Positions 26,855-35,725 of a stretch of DNA of 64,000 bases are shown here, in pieces (the stretch's first letter is position 1; every line of letters starts with the position of its first letter). The stretch comes from Desulfarculales bacterium UBA696 (GTDB taxonomy: Bacteria > Desulfobacterota > Syntrophobacteria > Syntrophobacterales > Syntrophobacteraceae): assembly GCA_002298995.1 (NCBI GenBank), contig DBMO01000046.1:13681-77680 (forward strand), read 5' to 3'. A model generated the notes under the pieces. That model did no database searches. It saw only the letters and a list, made by a program, of their open reading frames with translations, and was not told the DNA's origin. The translations under genes were made by a program, and so were the position numbers.

Positions 26855-27080
26855 TTGACCTGTAAAAAGTTGGTGGACAATGCCCACTAAATAGAAGAAG
26901 TTAAACGTAGGTCGGGTTGATCGAGAGCGAAACCCAACGATAAATCGGTGGCTTATAGAGCTCTGAGGCAAAATCGCCGGCGGCCTGGCGCTCCTGATTG
27001 CGCCAAAGGCGCTGTTCACCTATAATTAACGCTTGGCTAAATCGCAAGGCAAAACTCAAAATCCAGCACTGCAAGGTTTT

Positions 27081-28010
27081 ATGAAAATGAGGAGAATCGG
27101 TTTTTCGTTACTGAAAAGAGGATTGGCGCAAAGACTTTCCCTGTTGGCATTGATGGGAGTGGTGCTCCTTGCCGGCTCTCCGGCGTATCCGTCCAAAGTG
27201 AAGCAGGCCATCCAGCCTGCCTCCGAAGACATTTACGCCGGCGTGAAGGAAAAACTCATAGCGGGTGGTTTCTCGAAGGATCAGGTTTTAAACCTCCTCG
27301 GCCCTGCCCCGTCCCCCATGTATAAGCTGATAGCCTCGACGCTTCGGATCCGCGAAGGCCAACTCAATTACGACCAATTCCTCGCGCCCTCCCAGATTGC
27401 CGCCGCGCGCTCATTTATCGACTCGCACCAGGCAACATTCGAGCGCGCAAGGCTCATCTATGGAGTCGAACCCGGTGTAATAGCCGCAATACTCCTGGTC
27501 GAAACCCATTTCGGATCATACACCGGCAAAACTCCAGTTCTCCCGGTGTTTGCGACATTTGCCATAATGGACCGCAAAGAAAACCGCGACCGCGTATGGA
27601 AAATGCTCGCGCCGCGCGACCGCGAAAAGTGGGGCCGCGAGGCATTCGACCGAAAGCTTCTCGACCGCTCCGCCTGGGCCTACAAGGAATTGGCGTCGCT
27701 GCTTGAACTTGCGGACACACGCGGGGTCAAGCCCTCATCATTCAGAGGCTCTGTAATGGGGGCATTCGGACTGCCGCAGTTTCTGCCAAGCAGCCTGGTA
27801 AAATTCGGGGCGGACGGTAACGGCGACGGCGTGATAGATCTCTACAATTCAGATGACGCAATATTCAGCACCGCCAATTACCTTAGGGGATACGGATGGT
27901 GCGATGCAAAATATCCCTCGGACAAGGAACAGGTGATCTGGCAATACAACCACAGCAAACCTTACGTGCGGTCAGTCCTCGGGATAGCGGAGATGCTCGT
28001 TCAGCAGTAA
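27081..28010 (+). CDS. Lytic murein transglycosylase, MltB-like
   Basis: The 309-residue protein starts with a basic-hydrophobic signal peptide (LSLLALMGVVLLAGSPAYP). An SLT_2/MltB domain follows with the catalytic Glu in LLVETHFG, then GAFGLPQFLPSSLVKFGADGNGDG and NYLRGYGW, typical of MltB. It cuts the glycan strand between MurNAc and GlcNAc, giving 1,6-anhydro products. No lipobox Cys is seen, so it may be soluble in the periplasm. ATG at 27081 follows AAGG; the frame opens earlier with TTG. It converges on an AmpG gene that imports such products. Confidence 0.9.
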   Translation: MKMRRIGFSLLKRGLAQRLSLLALMGVVLLAGSPAYPSKVKQAIQPASEDIYAGVKEKLIAGGFSKDQVLNLLGPAPSPMYKLIASTLRIREGQLNYDQFLAPSQIAAARSFIDSHQATFERARLIYGVEPGVIAAILLVETHFGSYTGKTPVLPVFATFAIMDRKENRDRVWKMLAPRDREKWGREAFDRKLLDRSAWAYKELASLLELADTRGVKPSSFRGSVMGAFGLPQFLPSSLVKFGADGNGDGVIDLYNSDDAIFSTANYLRGYGWCDAKYPSDKEQVIWQYNHSKPYVRSVLGIAEMLVQQ

Positions 28011-28026
28011 TTTATGTTCCTCCATG

Positions 28027-29277
28027 CTAGATCCGCTCGGCGTCGGTCAGAGCGGCTTTTCGCCTGCCGTTCCATGGTGCGAAGCGGGTCAGGAGCACTA
28101 TTCCGGGGATTGCTCCAAGGGTGCTCACGGTGAAAAATGGCGCCCAACCGAGCATCTGGACCATTGCTCCGGATGGGGCGCCCGCCAGAATCGGCGTCGC
28201 CGCCATGAAGCTGGTAAGAAGTGCGTACTGGGTGGCGGTAAAGCGCTTATCGCAAAGGCTCATCATGAATGCGATAAAAGCGGCGTTGCCCATCCCGCCC
28301 GACAGGTTCTCGATCCCGATTGCCGCAATCATTGCCGGGTAGCTTTTCCCTATCATGGCCACCCCGGTAAAGGAGAGATTCGAGAGCGCCTGGAAGATGC
28401 CGAATATCCACAATGACTTATTGATCCCGATCCTTGCGACAACAGCCCCGCCCGCTAGGCTTCCCGCAATTGACGAAACAAGTCCAAAAGCCTTGTTGAC
28501 CGTCCCCACGTCTGAGCGGGAGAACCCGATATCGAGCAGAAAAGGCGTGGTCATCGCACCGGCCAGGTCATATCCGAGCTTGTACAACATGATAAAAAAG
28601 AGCATCTCGATTGCCCCGGCGCGCTTGAAGTAAGCAGAAAGCGGCCCCCAGACGGCTTCCCTGAGGCTTCTTGGCGGGTTGACCCTTATCTCTGGCTCGG
28701 GCGCTGCCAGGGTAAATACCACGCAAAGCAGCATTACTCCCGCTATCAGGGTATAAACTGATTCCCAGGGAATATGATCGGAGAGTATCAGCGCGATGGC
28801 GCCGGACACCAGCATGGCCATCCGGTAGCCGACCACGCCGGTTGCGGCCCCCGGCCCCAGTTCTTTTTCGCGAAGGACGTCCGCCCGGTATGCGTCTATT
28901 GCTATGTCCTGGCTTGCGCTAAGGAAAGCGGTAAACAGGGCGATGCAGGCGGCAAGCATGGGGAAGGAACCGGGCGAGGATCGGCCCAGTCCCAAGATGC
29001 TGATGACCAGCATGATTTGCAGTGCTATAATCCAGCCTCGCCGCCTTCCGAGCCACGGGGGCGTGAACCTGTCCATCAACGGGGCCCAGAGCACCTTGAG
29101 AACGTAGGGCATTCCGACCAGGGAAAACAAGCCTATAACGCTCAGATCGACCTTCTCGGTCATGAGCCAGGCCTGGAGCGTCGAACGGGAGAGGGCAAGC
29201 GGCAGCCCCGATGAGAAACCCAGGCCGAGAAGCCCAAGGACGCGCCTGTTGGTGTATAAAGCAAGCCAGTTTGCCAT
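28027..29277 (-). CDS. ampG: AmpG-like muropeptide permease (MFS)
   Basis: The 416-residue protein has about 12 membrane spans of the major facilitator fold. The N-terminus (LGFSSGLPLALSRSTLQAWL) and PYVLKVLWAPLMDR are typical of AmpG, which imports anhydro-muropeptides from the periplasm for recycling. The neighbouring MltB-like gene makes these compounds. The genes converge with 16 bases between stops, so they are not one transcript. Substrate assignment rests on family motifs. Confidence 0.88.
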   Translation of the reverse strand: MANWLALYTNRRVLGLLGLGFSSGLPLALSRSTLQAWLMTEKVDLSVIGLFSLVGMPYVLKVLWAPLMDRFTPPWLGRRRGWIIALQIMLVISILGLGRSSPGSFPMLAACIALFTAFLSASQDIAIDAYRADVLREKELGPGAATGVVGYRMAMLVSGAIALILSDHIPWESVYTLIAGVMLLCVVFTLAAPEPEIRVNPPRSLREAVWGPLSAYFKRAGAIEMLFFIMLYKLGYDLAGAMTTPFLLDIGFSRSDVGTVNKAFGLVSSIAGSLAGGAVVARIGINKSLWIFGIFQALSNLSFTGVAMIGKSYPAMIAAIGIENLSGGMGNAAFIAFMMSLCDKRFTATQYALLTSFMAATPILAGAPSGAMVQMLGWAPFFTVSTLGAIPGIVLLTRFAPWNGRRKAALTDAERI

Positions 29278-29422
29278 TATTTCCCAATCGGTGGATTAAT
29301 TATGATCAGCCCCGGAGCGCAGTGTACTCTGAGACCGTTGACATGAACAAGTTCAAAACAGCCGGAAAAGACGGGCGCCCGGCAGGCATGGAGAAGATGT
29401 GAGACAGGAGTGATTGGAATTC

Positions 29423-29462
29423 CGTGGGGCAGGCTTCCCAGCCGGCCGACTATCGGCCCGCA
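29423..29462. repeat. Dispersed palindromic element, copy 2
   Basis: GGGGCAGGCTTCCCAGCC followed by GGCCGAC and CGGCCCG is related to the elements at 19295 and 37131. It lies upstream of the KamA-family gene. Confidence 0.5.
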
Positions 29463-29497
29463 TTTTTGCATATGTACAGGAAGGTTAGTGTGGCTTA

Positions 29498-30613
29498 GTG
29501 ATTCAATTTGCCGATTTTGCCAAAAAGTGGTCCCTGGACGCCGGTCCTCTCGAAGCCGTTGACCGGGAACACCCGTTCAGGCTCAGCCGCCATTTCGAGG
29601 GTCTGATACACCGGGTGGGCGACCCGGTCTGGAAGCAGGTTGTGCCGGATATCAGGGAGCTTTCGGATCTCTCGGGGCTCGAAGATCCCCTGGCTGAAGA
29701 AAGCCTCTCGCCGGTCCCCAACCTTGTCCACAGGTATCCCAACCGGGTGCTCTGGCTGGTATCTGACCGGTGCGCACTCCATTGCCGATTTTGCACACGC
29801 AAGAGGAAATGGCGCTGCGAGTCTTCCCCGCCCCCGACTGACTCGGCCGGCATGATGGAAAGCCGGCCCCACGCCAATGCCTCTCCCGGGACCTGCGGCC
29901 ACGGCCCTGCCCTTCGCTACATCGCCGAAAACCCGGCAATTCAGGACGTGCTCCTTTCGGGCGGAGATCCCCTGCTTCTGCCTTTGCCGGAGATTGCCGA
30001 AATCTTGTTCAAGCTGAGGCAAATCAGGCATGTGAGGATAGTTAGAATCGGCACCCGCGTTCCCTGTGCCATGCCCGAACTGGTTACGCCCGAGCTTGCC
30101 GCCCTTCTCGCGAAGTTCCACCCAATCTATGTGAATATCCACTGCAACCATCCCGCGGAACTCAGCCCCGAGGCCGAAAACGCATGCGGGCTCCTGGCCG
30201 ATGCAGGCATTCCGCTGGGCAGCCAGACCGTACTGCTCAAGGATGTGAACGATGACGAAATGGTCCTTGGCGAGCTTTTTCACCGCCTGCTGGATATTCG
30301 CGTGCGCCCCTACTACCTGATGCAGATGGACCTTACTCGCGGGACCGCCCATTTCAGGACCCCGGTTGCAACAGGTTTGCGCATCTTGCGAAAGCTTCGC
30401 AACCATATATCCGGGCTGGCAATCCCGCATTTTGTGATCGACCTCCCGGGCGGCCACGGCAAAACGGCGCTCGTACCCGAAATGGTGCGCGAGATTGGAA
30501 AAGGGCGAATGATTGTGGAAAACTACCTCGGCAAGCCGGTGTCTTACCCGCTGCTGCAATCCGAAGAAGGCGAACTCGCCGAATTAGTAGAAAGAAGTGC
30601 CCGGCGTTCGTGA
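29498..30613 (+). CDS. KamA-family radical SAM aminomutase-like protein
   Basis: The 371-residue protein has the radical SAM [4Fe-4S] motif CALHCRFC (Cys92, Cys96, Cys99), SGGDPLLLPLPEI typical of lysine 2,3-aminomutases, and PGGHGK with the likely PLP-binding Lys near residue 317. The family includes lysine 2,3-aminomutase, glutamate 2,3-aminomutase and EpmB (EF-P lysine mutase); no efp or epmA is nearby, so the substrate is open. A Pro/Ser/Gly-rich stretch of about 30 residues with two extra Cys follows the cluster motif and looks like an insertion. The start is GTG at 29498 with a weak ribosome site. Confidence 0.85.
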   Translation: MIQFADFAKKWSLDAGPLEAVDREHPFRLSRHFEGLIHRVGDPVWKQVVPDIRELSDLSGLEDPLAEESLSPVPNLVHRYPNRVLWLVSDRCALHCRFCTRKRKWRCESSPPPTDSAGMMESRPHANASPGTCGHGPALRYIAENPAIQDVLLSGGDPLLLPLPEIAEILFKLRQIRHVRIVRIGTRVPCAMPELVTPELAALLAKFHPIYVNIHCNHPAELSPEAENACGLLADAGIPLGSQTVLLKDVNDDEMVLGELFHRLLDIRVRPYYLMQMDLTRGTAHFRTPVATGLRILRKLRNHISGLAIPHFVIDLPGGHGKTALVPEMVREIGKGRMIVENYLGKPVSYPLLQSEEGELAELVERSARRS

Positions 30614-30745
30614 TTGGTTTCATGGCCCCTGCATTGATTTGGGATTTATGATCCTGCATCGATGGTCCGATAAATACCAGTGTCTATACAGTCTTGATCT
30701 AATCCCTCACAGGCGTGAAAACCGTAGAACCCATGGAAAGACCAA

Positions 30746-31219
30746 ATGGAAAGAACCAATAACAGCGAGCCTTTCAAGGAGAGGCGCTCGGGCGTGGACA
30801 GGCGCGAGAAGCCGACTTCACCGCTCACGCGCAGCAGCCTTTTTGGCTCACGAAAGCATTATAGGCGAAAGGATGACAGAAGGAGGCACTATTTCGTCGA
30901 CATCTACAGTCCTCTTGTCGTCTCGCTGTTTTTCGCAACCCTGGTGCTGTCGTGGCTCGATGCCCTCCTGACGCTCAAGCTGCTTGATGCTCATTTCCAG
31001 GAACTTAATCCCGTAATGGATTTCTTTTTGAAAATGGGCCCCACCGCATTCATTCTTGTAAAATTGGCCATGACGTCTCTTGGACTGACCGTCCTGCTTG
31101 TCCTTAAAAACGTCTATCTCTGGCAGGGCAGGATAAAGACCGCGGTGCTTCTGGCGGTTTTCCCATTCCTTTACCTGGTGCTGATCGTCTACGAACTCGT
31201 GATGGTGATGAACCTATGA
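30746..31219 (+). CDS. DUF5658-type membrane protein
   Basis: The 157-residue protein has a charged Arg-rich N-terminus (ERRSGVDRREKP, RRKDDRRR) and then three or four membrane spans. The pattern LDALLTLKLLDAHFQELNPVM is characteristic of the DUF5658 family of unknown function. It starts the pair with the following lipoprotein, whose ATG overlaps its TGA. Confidence 0.85.
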   Translation: MERTNNSEPFKERRSGVDRREKPTSPLTRSSLFGSRKHYRRKDDRRRHYFVDIYSPLVVSLFFATLVLSWLDALLTLKLLDAHFQELNPVMDFFLKMGPTAFILVKLAMTSLGLTVLLVLKNVYLWQGRIKTAVLLAVFPFLYLVLIVYELVMVMNL

Positions 31220-31977
31220 ATCCATCCCGGCGAAAACCACATTCTTTTCGAGCCGCCCGGCCCCTCCTCTTTGCTGTTGCGTGCCTCGCGGTCTTACTGA
31301 CCGGGTGCGCCCCGGGTTTTCGCGTTACCCCTCCCGGAGCAGCGAATTACCTGGAATCGCAAAAGCCCGGCTGGTGGTACGCATCTTTTAGTATTCGCTG
31401 GCCCGAAGGCGAAGATCCCTCGTTCTACATCGATACTATGATTGCCCACAAAGTGGCCGCCCCGGTGCTTGAAGAATTCAAGAAAGAAATCCCCCTGTGG
31501 CGATTCCACAGAAGGGCGGCCCGAGACCAGGCAGGGCATCGGTTCAGCCTGATTCTGTACTGCCCCCCGGACGTTGCGCGCAGGGCATTTTCGGTGATCG
31601 AATCCAGCATAATGCTCGATGAAATGAAAACTGCCGGCGTGGTCCTGAAGGTTTCCTACGACGACACGAAGAAGATCTCGAAGCCGCAAATCGAGAGCAC
31701 AAGCGACAAGGCTTGGTCGAAACCATTACAGAGGTCCTGGCCATGGTTCATAATGGGAGTCAGCGAGACGTGGCTCGACCTAATAGACCAGTACGCCAAT
31801 GACGGCCGCCACAAGCCACTCACCATGGACGAGATGATCGAGTTCTACCGTGGAGTCGATAAATCCGTAACAGAAGCCTGGATGAAGGAAGGCGCCCACG
31901 CATTCCTCCACCACCTGAACGCCCTTTTCGGCTACGAACCGGTAACGGTCCAGGGGAAATACCCCCTAAGGTTCTAA
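31216..31977 (+). CDS. Predicted lipoprotein of unknown function
   Basis: The 253-residue protein starts with a signal peptide ending in the lipobox LLTGC, so it should be lipid-anchored. The mature part is alpha/beta-like without a recognised family; it contains several Trp pairs (PGWWYASF, RSWPWFIM) and a C-terminal HAFLHHLNALFG. Its start overlaps the stop of the DUF5658 gene by ATGA, implying coupled translation and a shared role at the membrane. Confidence 0.8.
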   Translation: MNPSRRKPHSFRAARPLLFAVACLAVLLTGCAPGFRVTPPGAANYLESQKPGWWYASFSIRWPEGEDPSFYIDTMIAHKVAAPVLEEFKKEIPLWRFHRRAARDQAGHRFSLILYCPPDVARRAFSVIESSIMLDEMKTAGVVLKVSYDDTKKISKPQIESTSDKAWSKPLQRSWPWFIMGVSETWLDLIDQYANDGRHKPLTMDEMIEFYRGVDKSVTEAWMKEGAHAFLHHLNALFGYEPVTVQGKYPLRF

Positions 31978-32054
31978 GACAAGAATTTTCAGGGAAAACG
32001 GATGTTTTGCAGTTGCGCTCCACCCAACCCGGGTTTGCCAACATTTGTGTCCGG

Positions 32055-32594
32055 CTAAATCCTTATCAGAAACCCGTCACGCCTGTGAAAATCCGGTCGC
32101 GGGCCGCTGTGCGAAAGCGACCAGTAGGAGAGTTTGCCTTCCGGATTTTTTATAACCACGCTGAGTCCGGCCTCCAATTGCGCGTCGGCGGGAACGATCT
32201 TTCCGAGGTCGATATCAACCGAGATCGCATGGCAGCCGCCATCATCATCTACCCGGATCGGGAGCAACGAAAATGCCTTCTCCTCACGCATCCCTTCCCG
32301 GTATGAGTCGAAACGGAAGACGTTCCAGTCGCCGGAGGGTGAGAGGTTGAATTCCCAGTAATTTTCAAATTCTCGGCGGGCTAGAAAAATTTCGAAGCAG
32401 GTATCCCCCCAGAGGCCGTTTTTGCGAAGGGGGACCTCTGCTTGGGGCGGAACGACAACAGAGGCTATACCTCCGGACAGTTCCCATGAAACAAAAAGTA
32501 TGCTGCCGGATCTATCAGCAGTACAGCGGATTTCAAGGCCACCCGGAACATCCGCGCCGGGGAAGGATTCGAGCAAAAACTCGCGGCCGCTCAC
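32055..32594 (-). CDS. DOMON-like domain protein
   Basis: The 179-residue protein is a single beta-sandwich of the DOMON/CBM9-like type: NGLWGDTCFEIFLA, NYWEFNLSPSGDWNVFRFDSYR and the C-terminal SYWSLSHSGPRPDFHRRDGF are the family's typical stretches. Such domains bind sugars or haem; the ligand here is unknown. There is no signal peptide. It begins at GTG overlapping the stop of the upstream kinase (GTGA). Confidence 0.8.
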   Translation of the reverse strand: MSGREFLLESFPGADVPGGLEIRCTADRSGSILFVSWELSGGIASVVVPPQAEVPLRKNGLWGDTCFEIFLARREFENYWEFNLSPSGDWNVFRFDSYREGMREEKAFSLLPIRVDDDGGCHAISVDIDLGKIVPADAQLEAGLSVVIKNPEGKLSYWSLSHSGPRPDFHRRDGFLIRI

Positions 32595-33712
32595 CCCATC
32601 TCCTTTACGATGCGGCGAATGACGGTTTCCTGTGACTCGATACTTGCCGTAAGCCGAAACTGGACGAGCGCCCTCGCAAGGTTATGTCCCTCGCGGGCCA
32701 CTTTGAAATATGGATTTCCTTCGAGGTGGTCGGTAAAGAATCTCATACCCAGTTCGAAAGCAATCAGGCGCACCGCATCGAATATAAATTCACGCTCTAC
32801 CGGCGCGAGAAATTCACCAGCCGCCGAATAATAGCCCTGAAGTACCGCCCGGCACAGGTCGGGATCGAAGCGCACATCGCCCTCGCCGCCATCTTCTCCT
32901 CCGGGGTTGCACGATGAGCGCAGGCAATCTCCGATATCGTAGTGGAGAAGGCCCGGCTTGACCGTGTCCAGGTCGATGATGGCAACCGCCCGCCGGGTCT
33001 TTGCATCGATCAGTATATTGTTGGCCTTCGGGTCTCCGTGGATGGGGCGAAGGCCGAGCGCGCCCCGTGCTCTTGCCCCTTCCAGGACCTGCGCCAACGC
33101 CCTTCGGGAATTTATGAAATCGATACAGAAGCGGACCTCGGGAGATAAACTTGGTTTTGCAGCCGCCAGGACTTGATCGTATCGGCCAAGATATAGCGGA
33201 GTTACATGGAAGCCTTCAAGCGTATCGGAAAGCTTCCCGGCGGGCAGGTCCCGAATAAGGGAGTGAAAAGTTCCGACCGCCCACCCAACTTCCCGTGCAT
33301 GAACCTCATCGCGAACGGAATCGATTGACTCCGCGCCCTCGATAAAGCTCATTGCCCGCCAGAAAGACCCTGAAGAATCAATCCAATGATCGCTTAAGTC
33401 AGGGGTGAGGAGTATGCGAGGTATTTCCCATCTCCGGCCCTGCTCCGGGTCAAAGGTTTCCATGCGTCTCAGGACGTGGTCGGACAAAACGCGGAGGTTT
33501 CGCATCACGAGTTGCGGCCTTCGAAATACATGCGTATTCAGGCGCTGTAGAACAAATGGCTTATGCTCGCCCGCGGGCTCAACCAGAAAGGTGTCATTTA
33601 CGTTGCCTCTGCCGAATTCGCTAACATCGGCTATCGGGCAATCACAAAACCGGCCTGCTGCTGCAATGGCGTTGTCCTCTCCCCGGCCCCTTGCGCCAAA
33701 TTCGTGTGTCAT
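32591..33712 (-). CDS. Aminoglycoside-phosphotransferase-fold kinase (NahK-like)
   Basis: The 373-residue protein has the APH/ChoK kinase fold: a FGRGNVNDTFLV nucleotide loop, FVLQRLNTHVF, the Brenner motif HGDPKANNILID with catalytic Asp, and the metal-binding IIDLDTVKPG. The sequence style matches N-acetylhexosamine 1-kinase-like proteins rather than drug-resistance enzymes. The substrate may be a sugar. GAGG precedes the ATG. The DOMON-like protein that follows is translationally coupled. Confidence 0.85.
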   Translation of the reverse strand: MTHEFGARGRGEDNAIAAAGRFCDCPIADVSEFGRGNVNDTFLVEPAGEHKPFVLQRLNTHVFRRPQLVMRNLRVLSDHVLRRMETFDPEQGRRWEIPRILLTPDLSDHWIDSSGSFWRAMSFIEGAESIDSVRDEVHAREVGWAVGTFHSLIRDLPAGKLSDTLEGFHVTPLYLGRYDQVLAAAKPSLSPEVRFCIDFINSRRALAQVLEGARARGALGLRPIHGDPKANNILIDAKTRRAVAIIDLDTVKPGLLHYDIGDCLRSSCNPGGEDGGEGDVRFDPDLCRAVLQGYYSAAGEFLAPVEREFIFDAVRLIAFELGMRFFTDHLEGNPYFKVAREGHNLARALVQFRLTASIESQETVIRRIVKEMG

Positions 33713-33897
33713 TAAATTCCTCGAATTCCGGAGTGTAAAAGGCGAAATGCTCCCTTAACCGTGGAGATTTCGCGACGCATATCACTGCAACATGGAATTT
33801 ATACCTAAATTGGAGTATGTAGGAGCGTTTGCCGGAAGTCAACTCCGTCAAACCGAATGAGTTATTGCTGGTTATCTTTTAAAGGAGTCATCGAGAC

Positions 33898-34500
33898 GTG
33901 CTGCGTAAAGCATTCTTACTGGTTTTAACTTTTTGCTGCGCCTTGGCCATGCAAAGCATCGCCAGGGCCGATGAGGAGCAAGCCGTGGAACAATCCAAAA
34001 ATCCCGTTGTGATAATGAAGACCTCCGAAGGGACAATCAAGATCGAACTCTGGGCCGACAAAGCGCCGGCAACCGTAAAGAACTTTCTTGAGTACGTCGA
34101 CGAGGGCTTCTACGACGGGACGATTTTTCACCGGGTAATCGATAATTTTATGATCCAGGGCGGAGGATTCACTCCGGAGATGAAGCAGAAATCTCCCCAT
34201 CCGCCGGTTAAGAACGAGGCGTCGGCTGAACTCAGAAACGATACCGGCACAATCGCGATGGCCCGCACAAATGAGGTCAATAGCGCAACGTCGCAGTTCT
34301 TCATCAACGTAGTTAACAACAACTCTCTTAACCATATGGACGAGACTCCGCCAGGATTCGGATATGCCGTTTTCGGCAAGGTGATGGACGGAATGGACGT
34401 GGTAAACAAGATCAAGAAAGTCCCGACGACCAGGGTCTCCATGTTTCAGGACGTCCCCGCCAAGCCCGTGGTGATAGAGAGCGTAAAGCGCGAGCAGTAG
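33898..34500 (+). CDS. Secreted cyclophilin-type peptidyl-prolyl isomerase
   Basis: The 200-residue protein starts at GTG after AAAGGAG and has a signal peptide (MLRKAFLLVLTFCCALAMQSIARA). The cyclophilin domain shows FHRVIDNFMIQGGG, IAMARTNEVNSATSQFFINV and YAVFGKVMDGMDVV, as in PpiA/PpiB. It would assist folding of exported proteins. It is followed by a strong terminator. Confidence 0.95.
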   Translation: MLRKAFLLVLTFCCALAMQSIARADEEQAVEQSKNPVVIMKTSEGTIKIELWADKAPATVKNFLEYVDEGFYDGTIFHRVIDNFMIQGGGFTPEMKQKSPHPPVKNEASAELRNDTGTIAMARTNEVNSATSQFFINVVNNNSLNHMDETPPGFGYAVFGKVMDGMDVVNKIKKVPTTRVSMFQDVPAKPVVIESVKREQ

Positions 34501-34534
34501 AGCATTAATATGGAGGTAATATGGGATAAGACTT

Positions 34535-34560
34535 TCCCTGCATGTGGGGACAGGCTTTCC
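34535..34560. repeat. Dispersed palindromic element, copy 3 (partial)
   Basis: TGTGGGGACAGGCTTTCC resembles the left half of the elements at 37131 and 19295. The right half is degraded. Confidence 0.35.
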
Positions 34561-34597
34561 ATCTGAATTCCTTCAATCAATGGGCCATAAACAGACT

Positions 34598-34633
34598 GGG
34601 GGAACGGTTTTGAACCGTTCCCCCTTCTTTCTT
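34598..34633 (+). terminator. Terminator of the cyclophilin gene
   Basis: GGGGGAACGGTT pairs perfectly with AACCGTTCCCCC (34598-34624), followed by TTCTTTCTT. Confidence 0.95.
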
Positions 34634-34651
34634 ACGATTTCTCAGGTCGGT

Positions 34652-35725
34652 CTATCCGATCTTGGTAACACTTTCGTTTTGCGCTTTTGTCCCAACCACA
34701 CCAAGTCCAGCCGCGGGAATTTCAGGAGCGCTCACCAACTCCCTGGCAAAGAACCTGTAAACCCAGACCTGGTAGGCAATCACCACCGGAACGAAGGTCA
34801 ATGCCACCCCCAGCATGATCTTCAGGGTCAGGGGGCTCGATGCCGAGTTAAACGCGGTCAGGCTGAACGCCGGGTTTATGCTCGATAGAAGCATATTCGG
34901 GTATAGCCCGGTAACCCCGAACAGGGTTACCATGATGATGAAAACGGCCGATGAAAACCAGGCTTTCAGCCACTCGGATTTTGCGATAAAGACTCGGATG
35001 GTGAAAAGTGCGGCGACCGCTGCGAGTGGAATCACTGCAAGCACCGGCATTTTCAGGTAATTATCGTATAGGCGTGTGCTGAACCAGGTAGCCGCGAGAA
35101 ATATCACGGCCATGGCGGCAAGCGCGGTCCAGACCCGGGCGGCAACCAGTCCGCTCCTTTTCCTGAGGTCTCCTTCGGACTTGATCGTGAGCCAAAGGGA
35201 GCCGTGTACCAGGAACATCAGAACGAAAAGGACGCCCCCCATCAGGCCGTAGAAGTTCAGGAGCGACAACAGGCTTCCATGGTAAACTCCCTGCCCATCG
35301 ATAAGTATCCCGCGGAAAAGGTTCGCGAATGCCACCCCGAAAAGGAGTCCAGGGGCGAAGTTGCCTATCCAAAGGCAATAATCCCAGAATCTCTTCCATC
35401 CGCTGCTTGCGAAGTTAGACCGGAACTCCATCGCGACTCCGCGAACGATAAGCGCGAAAAGGATCAGAAGAAGCGCCGAGTAGAGGCTGCTAAACATGAC
35501 GGCGTATGTTTTGGGAAACGCGGCGAAGGTGACTCCGCCCGCCGTTATCAGCCAGACCTCGTTCCCATTCCAGTAAGGCCCCATGCTTTTGTAGACAGCG
35601 CGCCGGTCTGCTTCATCCTTTGCAATGAAAGGCATGAGGGTGCCGATTCCAAAATCAAAACCGTCCAGGGCGAAGTAGGCGGCCCAGAGAATTCCCCATA
35701 GTGCAAACCAGATCGTCTCAAGCAT
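34652..35725 (-). CDS. cydB: Cytochrome bd oxidase subunit II
   Basis: The 357-residue membrane protein begins MLETIWFALWGILWAAYFALDGFDFG, the standard CydB start, and has WNGNEVWLITAGG and a late PVVIAYQVWVYRFF. It partners CydA in the quinol oxidase. ATG at 35725 overlaps the end of cydA and follows GGAGG, so an upstream in-frame ATG is rejected. In an anaerobe the enzyme removes oxygen. Confidence 0.96.
   Translation of the reverse strand: MLETIWFALWGILWAAYFALDGFDFGIGTLMPFIAKDEADRRAVYKSMGPYWNGNEVWLITAGGVTFAAFPKTYAVMFSSLYSALLLILFALIVRGVAMEFRSNFASSGWKRFWDYCLWIGNFAPGLLFGVAFANLFRGILIDGQGVYHGSLLSLLNFYGLMGGVLFVLMFLVHGSLWLTIKSEGDLRKRSGLVAARVWTALAAMAVIFLAATWFSTRLYDNYLKMPVLAVIPLAAVAALFTIRVFIAKSEWLKAWFSSAVFIIMVTLFGVTGLYPNMLLSSINPAFSLTAFNSASSPLTLKIMLGVALTFVPVVIAYQVWVYRFFARELVSAPEIPAAGLGVVGTKAQNESVTKIG

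Noticed and set aside
29495..30559. 354-codon frame antisense to the KamA-family gene
   Set aside because: Shadow of the radical SAM gene, which has clear motifs.
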